This document shows positions 12,566-20,042 of a stretch of DNA of 20,042 nt, piece by piece. The notes under the pieces were generated by a model. The model was given only the letters and a program-made list of their open reading frames with translations. It was not told where the DNA came from and did no database searches. The translations under genes and the position numbers were made by a program. Numbering within the stretch: the stretch's first letter is position 1; every line of letters starts with the position of its first letter. The stretch spans positions 1-20,042 of the forward strand of contig JBJDZD010000016.1 in NCBI GenBank assembly GCA_051867815.1, given 5' to 3'. The stretch is from CAG-390 sp051867815. Its GTDB lineage: Bacteria; Bacillota; Clostridia; Oscillospirales; CAG-272.

Positions 12566-14659
12566 ATGAAAATTCCGGAATACTTCGGCTCTATGGTGTT
12601 TGACGACAGAGAAATGAAGGCGCGCCTGCCCGAAGAAGTCTATCTGCGTATGCGCAAGACAATAGATGACGGTCGCTCGCTTGATATCAGCCTTGCGAAT
12701 ATGGTTGCCGAGGCGATGAAGGACTGGGCAGTCGAGCGCGGTGCCACGCATTTCACCCATTGGTTCCAGCCCATGACGGGTGTAACCGCGGAAAAGCACG
12801 ACTCCTTCGTAAATCCTGCGCCCGACGGAAGCGCCATACTCGAATTTTCCGGCAAGGAGCTTGTTTCCGGTGAGTCGGACGCCTCCTCTTTCCCTTCGGG
12901 CGGTCTGCGCGCCACCTTTGAGGCACGCGGCTACACCGCATGGGACCCCACTTCCTATGCCTTTATCAAGGAAAACACCCTCTGCATACCCACGGCGTTC
13001 TGCTCCTACGGCGGAGAGGCACTCGATAAAAAAACTCCCCTTTTGCGCTCCATGGAGGCGCTCAACCGCCAGGCGATGCGCGTGCTGAAGCTCTTCGGCA
13101 ACGAGGACGTGACATCGGTCAAGCCCTGCGTCGGCCCGGAGCAGGAATACTTCCTCATTGACCGCGAGGTGTTCCAAAAGCGTTGCGACCTTATCTACAC
13201 CGGCCGCACTCTTTTCGGTGCGCGTCCGCCGAAGCGCCAGGAGCTGAGCGATCATTATTACGGCATCATCAAGCCCCGTGTCGCCGCCTATATGGAGGAG
13301 GTCGACCGCGAGCTTTGGAAGCTCGGCGTCAGCGCAAAGACCGAGCATAACGAGGCGGCTCCGGCTCAGCACGAGCTTGCCCCGATCTATTCAACCGCCA
13401 ACATAGCCTGCGACCACAATCAGCTGACCATGGAGGTCCTGCAAAGAGTGGCAAAAAAGCACGGCATGATCTGCCTGCTCCATGAAAAGCCCTTTGCGAG
13501 CGTTTCCGGCTCCGGTAAGCACAATAACTGGTCGATACAAACCAACACGGGCACAAATCTTTTCAAGCCCGGCGACACGCCTGCGCAGAACGCACAGTTC
13601 CTGCTCTTCCTATGCGCCGTCCTTCAGGCGGTGGATGACTATGCGGACCTGCTTCGCCTTTCCGTTGCAAGCCCCTCCAACGACCACCGTCTCGGTTCGC
13701 ACGAAGCACCACCCGCGGTCGTTTCCATCTTCCTCGGAACGGAGCTTGAGGCGATCCTTGACGCCATTGAAAAGGACGTTCCATACAACGCCGCCGAGCG
13801 GCAGAAGCTTCGCCTCGGTGTTCATACCCTGCCGAAGCTTCCGCGCGACAACACAGACCGTAACCGCACCTCGCCCTTTGCCTTTACGGGCAATAAGTTT
13901 GAGTTCCGCATGCTCGGCTCGTCCGACAGCATTGCCTGCACCAATATCATGCTCAATACCGCCGTTGCGGAGTCGCTCCGTCAATACGCGGACGAGCTTG
14001 AAAACGCCGCAGATTTCGAAGTCTCGCTCCACGCTCTCATCCGCCGCGTCGTTTCAGAGCATAAGCGCATAATTTTCAACGGCAACGGCTATGACGAGGC
14101 GTGGCTGAGGGAAGCGACCGAGGTTCGCGGATTGCCGAACTACCCCTCAACCCCCGATTGCGTTCCCCTGATGACGGCAGAGAAAAACCTGGCCCTCTTT
14201 GCAACGCATAAGATATATACCGCCGTTGAAGCGGCATCGCGCCGTGACGTCATCCTCGATAACTACTGCAAGGTGCTTCACATCGAGGCGCTTACAATGA
14301 CGGATATGGTTCGCCGCGATATATTGCCTGCTATTTCGAAATTCACGGGCAAGCTTGCCGAGGTCGGCAGGAGTAAGCGCGAATTCTGCGGCTCAGCCGA
14401 TACCGAATACGAGCAAAAAACCGTGCACAGGCTCTCCGAGCTGGCAAGGACCGTAATGGCTCGCACGGAGTTGCTTGAAAAAACGCTTGCCGAGCTTGAC
14501 CGCACGACCGATATCGTCACTCTTGCACACGAATACAGAAACCGCGTTTTTGCGGTCATGGAGGAGCTTCGCACGGCAGTTGACGAAGCCGAAACGCTGA
14601 CGGCGAGTGATTATTGGCCGTATCCCACGTACGGCGACATCATGTTCAGCGTAAAATGA
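12566..14659 (+). CDS. glnN: Glutamine synthetase type III
   Basis: A 697-residue protein, within the usual range for type III enzymes and much longer than type I. It makes glutamine from glutamate, ammonia and ATP in the cytoplasm, a main entry of nitrogen into metabolism. Type III marks include the N-terminal FGSMVFDDREMK block and THFTHWFQPMTG (about 60-75). Catalytic and metal-site motifs are GPEQEYF (about 190), TEHNEAAPAQHELAP (about 258-272), HNNWSIQTNTGTNL (about 313-327) and NDHRLGSHEAPPA (about 371-383). A helical C-terminal region carries the family-typical EALTMTDMVRRDILPA stretch. The ATG at 12566 follows GGAGA. It has its own promoter and lies between the thiT terminator and a lipoprotein gene, so it is probably monocistronic. 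No terminator is evident after it. Confidence 0.97.
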   Translation: MKIPEYFGSMVFDDREMKARLPEEVYLRMRKTIDDGRSLDISLANMVAEAMKDWAVERGATHFTHWFQPMTGVTAEKHDSFVNPAPDGSAILEFSGKELVSGESDASSFPSGGLRATFEARGYTAWDPTSYAFIKENTLCIPTAFCSYGGEALDKKTPLLRSMEALNRQAMRVLKLFGNEDVTSVKPCVGPEQEYFLIDREVFQKRCDLIYTGRTLFGARPPKRQELSDHYYGIIKPRVAAYMEEVDRELWKLGVSAKTEHNEAAPAQHELAPIYSTANIACDHNQLTMEVLQRVAKKHGMICLLHEKPFASVSGSGKHNNWSIQTNTGTNLFKPGDTPAQNAQFLLFLCAVLQAVDDYADLLRLSVASPSNDHRLGSHEAPPAVVSIFLGTELEAILDAIEKDVPYNAAERQKLRLGVHTLPKLPRDNTDRNRTSPFAFTGNKFEFRMLGSSDSIACTNIMLNTAVAESLRQYADELENAADFEVSLHALIRRVVSEHKRIIFNGNGYDEAWLREATEVRGLPNYPSTPDCVPLMTAEKNLALFATHKIYTAVEAASRRDVILDNYCKVLHIEALTMTDMVRRDILPAISKFTGKLAEVGRSKREFCGSADTEYEQKTVHRLSELARTVMARTELLEKTLAELDRTTDIVTLAHEYRNRVFAVMEELRTAVDEAETLTASDYWPYPTYGDIMFSVK

Positions 14660-14769
14660 CACCCATCTGTAAAACTGCGCTACAAGTGATACGCGTGCTT
14701 GTTTCCGCCGGAAGATTGAATATTTCGGCTTTAATTAATAATCGATGAAAATCCGGAGATCAAGATAAT

Positions 14770-15933
14770 ATGAAATTAAACAGACTTCTTTGCCTTTTTA
14801 TCGCTCTTATTCTGCTGATTTGCTCGGTAGGATGCACACCCGAGGCGAACAACGAACCCGAAAATACGACCGAAGCACCGTCGAACACAACCGAGGAAAC
14901 GACCGAGGAAGTGACCCTCGAGCCGGATCTCCCCTCGTATGACGGGCCTTCGGAGGATTTTAAGTTTACGCTTTCAAACTTTATTTCGAATGACGATTTC
15001 AGCGCGTACGCGGATTACCTCGCATCCGCCGAAAAGTCCTTCCTCGTTCCCGGACTTGCCGAAAAGATGGTACCCCAGGGCATGGATATTTGGACGGAGC
15101 GCGGATGGTTGCTCATCTCCGGCTATTTTGACGACGTGCAGGCCTCGGACTGCTCCGTTTTGCTTGCCATTGACATGAACACGGGCGCGTACGTCGGCGA
15201 GTATTATCTTACGAATATTGACGGAACGCCCCACACCTCCCACGCCGGCGGCGTTGCGGTCACGGACAAGAACGTTTACATTGCCGGCAGCAAAACTCTG
15301 TACCGCATACCGCTTTCCTCTGTTATTTCGAGTGAGCAGTGCGGAAAGCTGCAAATAGTTGAGGAGATATCCGTTCCGGTCAACGCCTCCTTTTGCAACT
15401 ATTCCGAGGGTTACCTCTGGGTGGGCGATTTCTACTACAACGGCTATCCCACCGAGGAATTCCGCCACATCAAGAACCGCGACGGCAGAAAGTACTGTGC
15501 ATGGACCGTCGGCTACGAGCTTGACGACAGCACGGAAAACGGCTTTAAGGCGGAGGCAATGGTTGAAGGCAGCTACGCCACCCCCGACGTCATTTTCTCA
15601 ATGACCGACAGGATCCAGGGCTTCTCCGCATCTGCGGACAAGATAATCCTCAGCCAGTCCTACGGCAGAACGAACGATTCCGTCATTTATTTCTACGATA
15701 ACCCCATGGGTGAGCCGGCACATAAGACCGTCGAGCTGAACGGCCGATCGGTAAATCTTTACTTCCTTGATTCAAAAACGAACTCCGTGAGCCTCAAAGC
15801 TCTCCCGATGAGCGAGGGAATCACGGTTCGCGGCGAAACACTTTACATCCTTTATGAATCGGGCGCGGACAAATACGCCAACGGCGGAGGAAAATGCCCG
15901 ACTGAGAACGTTTGGACTATAAAAATCAAATAA
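14770..15933 (+). CDS. Lipoprotein of unknown function upstream of two MgtC-family genes
   Basis: A 387-residue protein. The signal peptide ends in SVGC, with Cys22 lipidated. Residues 23-62 are a Thr/Glu/Asn/Pro-rich tether. The remaining 320 residues are rich in beta-strand patterns with repeated short motifs: GWLLISGYFDD, GGVAVTDKNVYIAGS, EGYLWVGDFYYNG, ADKIILSQSYGR and GETLYILYESG. These look like successive strands and turns of a beta-propeller, which is an inference. The start ATG lies about ten bases after GGAG. The first MgtC gene begins ten bases after its stop, so the three genes appear to form one operon. It may act on the outer membrane face with the MgtC pair; no activity can be named. 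Confidence 0.75.
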   Translation: MKLNRLLCLFIALILLICSVGCTPEANNEPENTTEAPSNTTEETTEEVTLEPDLPSYDGPSEDFKFTLSNFISNDDFSAYADYLASAEKSFLVPGLAEKMVPQGMDIWTERGWLLISGYFDDVQASDCSVLLAIDMNTGAYVGEYYLTNIDGTPHTSHAGGVAVTDKNVYIAGSKTLYRIPLSSVISSEQCGKLQIVEEISVPVNASFCNYSEGYLWVGDFYYNGYPTEEFRHIKNRDGRKYCAWTVGYELDDSTENGFKAEAMVEGSYATPDVIFSMTDRIQGFSASADKIILSQSYGRTNDSVIYFYDNPMGEPAHKTVELNGRSVNLYFLDSKTNSVSLKALPMSEGITVRGETLYILYESGADKYANGGGKCPTENVWTIKIK

Positions 15934-15943
15934 GGTTGCAGAT

Positions 15944-16633
15944 ATGGAATTCTTTGACTATTTTCGCGGTGCGAGCCTTGCAGGATTGACCGTAAAGCTC
16001 GTTTTAGCCGTTATATTCGCCGGAATAATCGGCCTCGAGAGAGGGCGCAAGCGCCGTCCGGCAGGCTTCAGAACTCATATTTTCGTTTGCGTCGGTGCCA
16101 CTCTGGCAATGTGCATCAGCCGCTATTGCGTGGAAACTCTCGGCGTGGTAACGGACGTTTCCCGTCTCGGAGCACAGGTCATCAACGGCATCGGCTTCCT
16201 CGGCGCCGGAACCATAATCGTCACAAGGCGCCAGGAGGTCAAGGGACTTACCACGGCGGCCGGTCTTTGGGCTTGCGCATGCATGGGCCTTGCCATCGGA
16301 GCCGGATTTTTCGAGTGCGCCATCGTGGCGTTTGCCACGATAATCCTTTCAACAGCCGTGCTTTACAAGTTTGAAAAGATGATCACCGCGCGCTCACTAA
16401 ACATGAATATCAACGTTATCGTTACCGAGACCGCGGTCATCCACGACATTCACGAGGCGCTTCGCGGCATGGATGTGCGGATCTTCGATTCGGAGATAAC
16501 GAACGTGCACGACCTTGCACACGAATCGCCCAACGTCGTTATTGAAACACAGCTTAAAAAGCGCAGGCGCCACGTTGAAGTCATCGCGGCTTTGGCTTCA
16601 ATCGAAGGCGTTATATCCGTTGAAGAATTATAA
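15944..16633 (+). CDS. MgtC/SapB-family membrane protein, first of a tandem pair
   Basis: A 229-residue protein with four or five N-terminal membrane helices (about 10-145) and a soluble C-terminal ACT-like domain (about 150-229). The MgtC/SapB signature is clear: GIIGLERGRKRRPAGFRTH, then RLGAQVINGIGFLGAGTI, then VKGLTTAAGLWACA. MgtC proteins help cells at low magnesium or in hosts, in studied cases by restraining the F-type ATPase; many bacterial homologues have no known role. The start follows AAGG eight bases upstream. It is 10 bases after the lipoprotein gene and 12 bases before its paralogue. The cysteine-rich helix around WACACMG differs from the paralogue. Confidence 0.9.
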   Translation: MEFFDYFRGASLAGLTVKLVLAVIFAGIIGLERGRKRRPAGFRTHIFVCVGATLAMCISRYCVETLGVVTDVSRLGAQVINGIGFLGAGTIIVTRRQEVKGLTTAAGLWACACMGLAIGAGFFECAIVAFATIILSTAVLYKFEKMITARSLNMNINVIVTETAVIHDIHEALRGMDVRIFDSEITNVHDLAHESPNVVIETQLKKRRRHVEVIAALASIEGVISVEEL

Positions 16634-16645
16634 GGAGAGAAGAGC

Positions 16646-17341
16646 ATGAAATTCTATGAAATAATGGAAATACTCCGCGACGTCGGCATGGCAGGTATTG
16701 CGGTAAGATTTGCGCTTGCGCTCCTTTGCGGCGGTGTCATCGGCCTTGAGCGCGAAAGCAAGCGCCGCTCCGCAGGCTTCCGCACGCATACCCTCGTCTG
16801 CATTGGTGCTACCATAACGACCCTCGTCGGCCTGTATCTCTATAAATCCGGTCTTTCGACCGACCCCACCCGTCTCGGCGCGCAGGTCATCTCCGGCATG
16901 GGCTTCATCGGCGCCGGAACCATAATCGTAACCACTCGCAGGCAGGTCAAGGGACTTACCACGGCGGCAGGCCTTTGGACATCCGCAATAATCGGCCTGG
17001 CCATCGGTGCCGGCTACTACGAAGCGGCGCTCATCGGCGTTGCCATCGTGCTTATTGCCGCCCTGTTGCTCTCTAAGTTTGAATATATGGTCATGGCGAG
17101 CGCAAAGCACATGAACGTTTTCATCGAATTCGAGTCCATGGGCATGCTTGACAAGCTTGTAGAGGAGCTTGAGGGGCGCGGCATCAAGGTTTCCGATATT
17201 GAGTTCACCAAGCAGAGCGTCGCCGCCGGCGTTCGTTACAGCGTGGTACTTTCGCTCAAATTCAAGCGCCGTCAGAAGCACGGTGATATCTTGAATGAGA
17301 TCGGTCAGTTTGACGGCATTTTCTCAGTCGAGGAGCTGTAA
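16646..17341 (+). CDS. MgtC/SapB-family membrane protein, second of a tandem pair
   Basis: A 231-residue protein colinear with the preceding gene along its full length. It shares GVIGLERESKRRSAGFRTH, RLGAQVISGMGFIGAGTI and VKGLTTAAGLW in the membrane part, and the ending FSVEEL against ISVEEL in the C-terminal domain. The signatures are strongly kept while the C-terminal domains have drifted, so the duplication is not recent. GGAGAG lies just before the ATG and overlaps the end of the previous gene's 12-base spacer, so the two are co-translated. Proteins of this family can oligomerise; a heteromer is possible but unproven. No good terminator follows before the ppdK promoter. Confidence 0.9.
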   Translation: MKFYEIMEILRDVGMAGIAVRFALALLCGGVIGLERESKRRSAGFRTHTLVCIGATITTLVGLYLYKSGLSTDPTRLGAQVISGMGFIGAGTIIVTTRRQVKGLTTAAGLWTSAIIGLAIGAGYYEAALIGVAIVLIAALLLSKFEYMVMASAKHMNVFIEFESMGMLDKLVEELEGRGIKVSDIEFTKQSVAAGVRYSVVLSLKFKRRQKHGDILNEIGQFDGIFSVEEL

Positions 17342-17397
17342 AAGGCCGATTTACAAAAAATTTACAAAATAATTCGGCATATTTTTTATAATAACAA

Positions 17398-17458
17398 TGT
17401 ACAACAGAGGAAAAATGTGCTATAATATTGTGTCTGCATGAAAATTGCCGTTCATGCA
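17398..17458 (+). promoter_or_regulatory. ppdK promoter with a hairpin at the transcript 5' end
   Basis: An extended -10 (TGC followed by TATAAT, 17421-17426) sits 17 bases from a partial -35 TGTACA (17398-17403). The start near 17433 falls at the base of an eight-base perfect stem, TGCATGAA/TTCATGCA (17435-17458), which would cap the mRNA. A weaker upstream TATAAT at 17387-17392 could be a second promoter. Confidence 0.65.
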
Positions 17459-17508
17459 CAAATACTTTTGTTAAAAAATAAAAATTCCATATATCAGGAG
17501 GAAAAACA

Positions 17509-20042
17509 ATGGCAACCAAGTATTGTTATCTCTTCTCCGAGGGCAACGCAAACATGCGCGAGATCCTCGGCGGTAAGGGCGCCAACCTCGCGGAGATGAC
17601 CAACATCGGTCTTCCCGTTCCCCAGGGCTTCACTATTTCGACTGAAGCTTGCACACAGTATTATGAAGACGGCCGTCAGATCAATGACAGCATCATGGCA
17701 GAGATCATGATCTACATTGAGAAGATGGAGGGCATCACCGGCAAGAAGTTCGGTGATCTTGAGAATCCTCTTCTCGTTTCCGTTCGTTCCGGCGCTCGCG
17801 CATCGATGCCCGGCATGATGGACACCATCCTCAACCTCGGTCTTAACGAGGAAGTGGTTGAAGTTATGGCTAAGAAGTCCGGCAACCCCAGATGGGCTTG
17901 GGACTGCTACAGAAGATTCATTCAGATGTACTCCGACGTCGTAATGGAAGTCGGCAAGAAGTATTTTGAAGAGCTTATCGACAAGATGAAGGCGGAGAAG
18001 GGCGTAAAGCAGGACGTTGAGCTTACCGCCGAGGATCTGAGAGAGCTTGCAAACCAGTTCAAGGCCGAGTACAAGTCCAAGATCGGCTCCGACTTCCCCT
18101 CCGACCCCAAGGAGCAGCTCATCGGTGCAATTAAGGCAGTATTCCGTTCCTGGGACAACCCCAGAGCAAACGTTTACCGCCGCGACAACGATATCCCCTA
18201 CAGCTGGGGTACCGCTGTAAACGTACAGGCAATGGCTTTCGGTAACATGGGCGATAACTGCGGTACCGGTGTTGCATTCACCCGTGATCCCGCAACCGGC
18301 GAGAAGAAGCTCATGGGCGAGTTCCTCACCAACGCACAGGGAGAGGACGTCGTTGCAGGCGTTCGTACCCCCATGCCCATTCAGGAAATGGCAAACAAGT
18401 TCCCCGAAGCTTACAAGCAGTTCGTTGAGGTTTGCCGTATTCTTGAGAACCACTACCACGACATGCAGGATATGGAGTTCACCATTGAGAACGAAAAGCT
18501 CTACATGCTCCAGACCCGTAACGGTAAGAGAACTGCACAGGCAGCTCTCCAGATCGCAGTTGACCTCGTAGCCGAGGGTCATAAGACCGAGGCCGAGGCT
18601 GTTGCAATGATCGACCCCAGAAACCTCGATACACTTCTCCATCCCCAGTTCGACACCAAAGCACTCAAGGCCGCTACGCCCATGGGCAAGGGTCTCGGTG
18701 CATCGCCCGGTGCGGCTTGCGGCCAGATAGTATTCTCCGCTGAAGATGCTGAGGCTTGGAAGGCAGCTGGTAAGAAGGTAGTTCTCGTTCGCCTTGAGAC
18801 CTCTCCCGAGGACATCACCGGTATGAAGGCAGCTCAGGGTATCCTCACCGTTCGCGGCGGTATGACCTCTCACGCGGCAGTTGTTGCCCGCGGTATGGGT
18901 AAGTGCTGCGTATCCGGTTGCGGCGATATCAACATGGATGAGGAGAACAAGAAGTTCACTCTCGCAGGCAAGACCTTCCATGAGGGCGACTTCATTTCCA
19001 TCGACGGTACCACCGGTAACATCTACGACGGTATCATTCCCACCGTTGACGCTGAGATCTCCGGCAACTTCGGCACCATCATGGGATGGGCTGACAAGTT
19101 CCGCAAGCTCAAGGTAAGAACCAATGCCGACACTCCCACCGACGCCAAGAAGGCTCGCGAGCTGGGTGCTGAGGGTATCGGTCTTTGCCGTACCGAGCAT
19201 ATGTTCTTTGAGGCAGACAGAATCGCCGCATTCCGCGAGATGATCTGCGCCGACACTGCAGAGGAAAGAGAAGTTGCACTTGCAAAGATCCTTCCCTACC
19301 AGCAGGGCGACTTTGAGAAACTCTACGAGGCTCTTGAAGGCTGTCCCGTTTGCATCAGATTCCTCGATCCTCCTCTCCACGAGTTCGTTCCCACCACCGA
19401 GGAAGACATTGCTCTCCTTGCAGCAGCACAGGGCAAGAGCGTTGAGGATATAAAGGCAATCATTTCTTCTCTCCACGAGTTCAACCCCATGATGGGTCAC
19501 CGCGGATGCCGTCTTGCAGTAACCTACCCCGAGATCGCGGCAATGCAGACCAAGGCAGTTATCCGCGCGGCTATCAACGTTCAGAAGAAGCATCCCGATT
19601 GGAAGATCGTTCCCGAGATCATGATTCCTCTTGTCGGCGATGTTAAGGAGCTTAAGTACGTTAAGGCAACCGTAGTTGCAACCGCTGATGCCGAGATCGC
19701 AGCAGCAGGCGCAACCCTCAAGTACGAGGTTGGTACCATGATCGAGATCCCCAGAGCATGCCTTACCGCTGATGAGATCGCCGCTAACGCAGACTTCTTC
19801 TGCTTCGGCACCAACGACCTCACCCAGATGACCTACGGCTTCTCCAGAGATGACGCAGGCAAGTTCCTCGGCGCTTACTATGACGCTAAGATCTTCGAGA
19901 ACGACCCGTTCGCAAAGCTCGATCAGGTTGGCGTTGGCAAGCTGATGAAGATGGCTATCCAGCTTGGTAAGGGCGTTCGTCCCGAGATGCACTGCGGTAT
20001 CTGCGGCGAGCACGGCGGCGACCCGACATCTGTTGAGTTCTG
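17509..20042 (+). CDS. ppdK: Pyruvate, phosphate dikinase, cut by the right edge
   Basis: Starts at the ATG at 17509, seven bases after CAGGAGGA, and stays open to the window end: 844 codons, lacking roughly the last 30 residues of the usual 875. It interconverts pyruvate, ATP and phosphate with PEP, AMP and pyrophosphate; in anaerobes it often serves glycolysis or PEP synthesis. The N-terminal ATP-grasp part opens LFSEGNANMREILGGKGANL and carries SVRSGARASMPGMMDT. The phospho-carrier His is at residue 455 in GGMTSHAAVVARG, the same number as in the Clostridium symbiosum enzyme. The C-terminal TIM barrel has GLCRTEHMFF, CFGTNDLTQMTYG and the catalytic Cys832 in GICGEHGG. Codon choice is narrower than in neighbours, as in highly expressed genes. 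Confidence 0.98.
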   Translation, partial: MATKYCYLFSEGNANMREILGGKGANLAEMTNIGLPVPQGFTISTEACTQYYEDGRQINDSIMAEIMIYIEKMEGITGKKFGDLENPLLVSVRSGARASMPGMMDTILNLGLNEEVVEVMAKKSGNPRWAWDCYRRFIQMYSDVVMEVGKKYFEELIDKMKAEKGVKQDVELTAEDLRELANQFKAEYKSKIGSDFPSDPKEQLIGAIKAVFRSWDNPRANVYRRDNDIPYSWGTAVNVQAMAFGNMGDNCGTGVAFTRDPATGEKKLMGEFLTNAQGEDVVAGVRTPMPIQEMANKFPEAYKQFVEVCRILENHYHDMQDMEFTIENEKLYMLQTRNGKRTAQAALQIAVDLVAEGHKTEAEAVAMIDPRNLDTLLHPQFDTKALKAATPMGKGLGASPGAACGQIVFSAEDAEAWKAAGKKVVLVRLETSPEDITGMKAAQGILTVRGGMTSHAAVVARGMGKCCVSGCGDINMDEENKKFTLAGKTFHEGDFISIDGTTGNIYDGIIPTVDAEISGNFGTIMGWADKFRKLKVRTNADTPTDAKKARELGAEGIGLCRTEHMFFEADRIAAFREMICADTAEEREVALAKILPYQQGDFEKLYEALEGCPVCIRFLDPPLHEFVPTTEEDIALLAAAQGKSVEDIKAIISSLHEFNPMMGHRGCRLAVTYPEIAAMQTKAVIRAAINVQKKHPDWKIVPEIMIPLVGDVKELKYVKATVVATADAEIAAAGATLKYEVGTMIEIPRACLTADEIAANADFFCFGTNDLTQMTYGFSRDDAGKFLGAYYDAKIFENDPFAKLDQVGVGKLMKMAIQLGKGVRPEMHCGICGEHGGDPTSVEF

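Noticed and set aside
14716..14744. A promoter before the lipoprotein at 14770
   Set aside because: TTGAAT has only TAATCG at 17 bases; too weak to list.
17345..17390. An intrinsic terminator after the second MgtC gene
   Set aside because: The stem GCCGA/TCGGC is only five base pairs across a 24-base loop, although T-rich sequence follows.
17494..20013. An 839-codon open frame on the minus strand across ppdK
   Set aside because: It is a shadow of the strongly biased ppdK codons. The plus strand encodes a full set of PPDK motifs with a good ribosome site; the antisense product resembles nothing and is Leu/Cys/Val/Gly-rich as expected of a mirror frame.

Overview
The window looks like a chromosomal segment of a Gram-positive, low- to mid-GC Clostridia-type Firmicute, most likely a gut Oscillospirales/Ruminococcaceae relative. 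This rests on consensus sigma-A promoters (TTGACA-17-TATAAT), strong GGAGG ribosome-binding sites, lipobox lipoproteins with Thr/Glu/Asn-rich linkers, a type III glutamine synthetase, a PrsA-type foldase after mfd, an ECF thiamine S-component and a clostridial-type pyruvate phosphate dikinase. Taxonomy is inferred from gene content and style only.

Left block, minus strand (1-3875): a translation/secretion operon reads right to left as rpmG - secE - nusG - rplK - rplA. It starts at a consensus promoter, runs through a hairpin-rich leader of about 160 nt, and ends in a terminator with a UUCG loop just after rplA. Instead of rplJ-rplL, the operon is followed by two tandem YwaF/TMEM164-type membrane protein genes, each with its own promoter; the second is cut by the window edge. 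The SecE is unusual: a signal-peptide-like helix, an acidic Thr-rich linker and an extra membrane helix precede the normal SecE core.

Middle block (3876-6283): a small plus-strand membrane protein with the same signal-linker-helix plan as the SecE extension lies divergent from rpmG. It is followed by a palindromic hairpin-array repeat, a minus-strand lipoprotein made of two copies of one domain, and a region with a probable structured RNA. That RNA starts at a strong minus-strand promoter, folds into a long closed stem and ends in an intrinsic terminator just before the lipoprotein's ribosome-binding site. A degenerate second copy of the repeat and a cluster of small hairpins fill the rest.

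Right block, plus strand (6171-20042): pth and mfd overlap by 4 bp behind a perfect consensus promoter. They are followed by a PrsA/SurA-like lipoprotein foldase, thiT, glnN (type III glutamine synthetase), a lipoprotein with two tandem MgtC-family membrane proteins (one apparent operon), and ppdK, which runs off the right edge.

Most genes are core housekeeping. The more novel material is the structured RNA upstream of the duplicated-domain lipoprotein, the SecE extension with its divergent look-alike, and the hairpin-array repeat.
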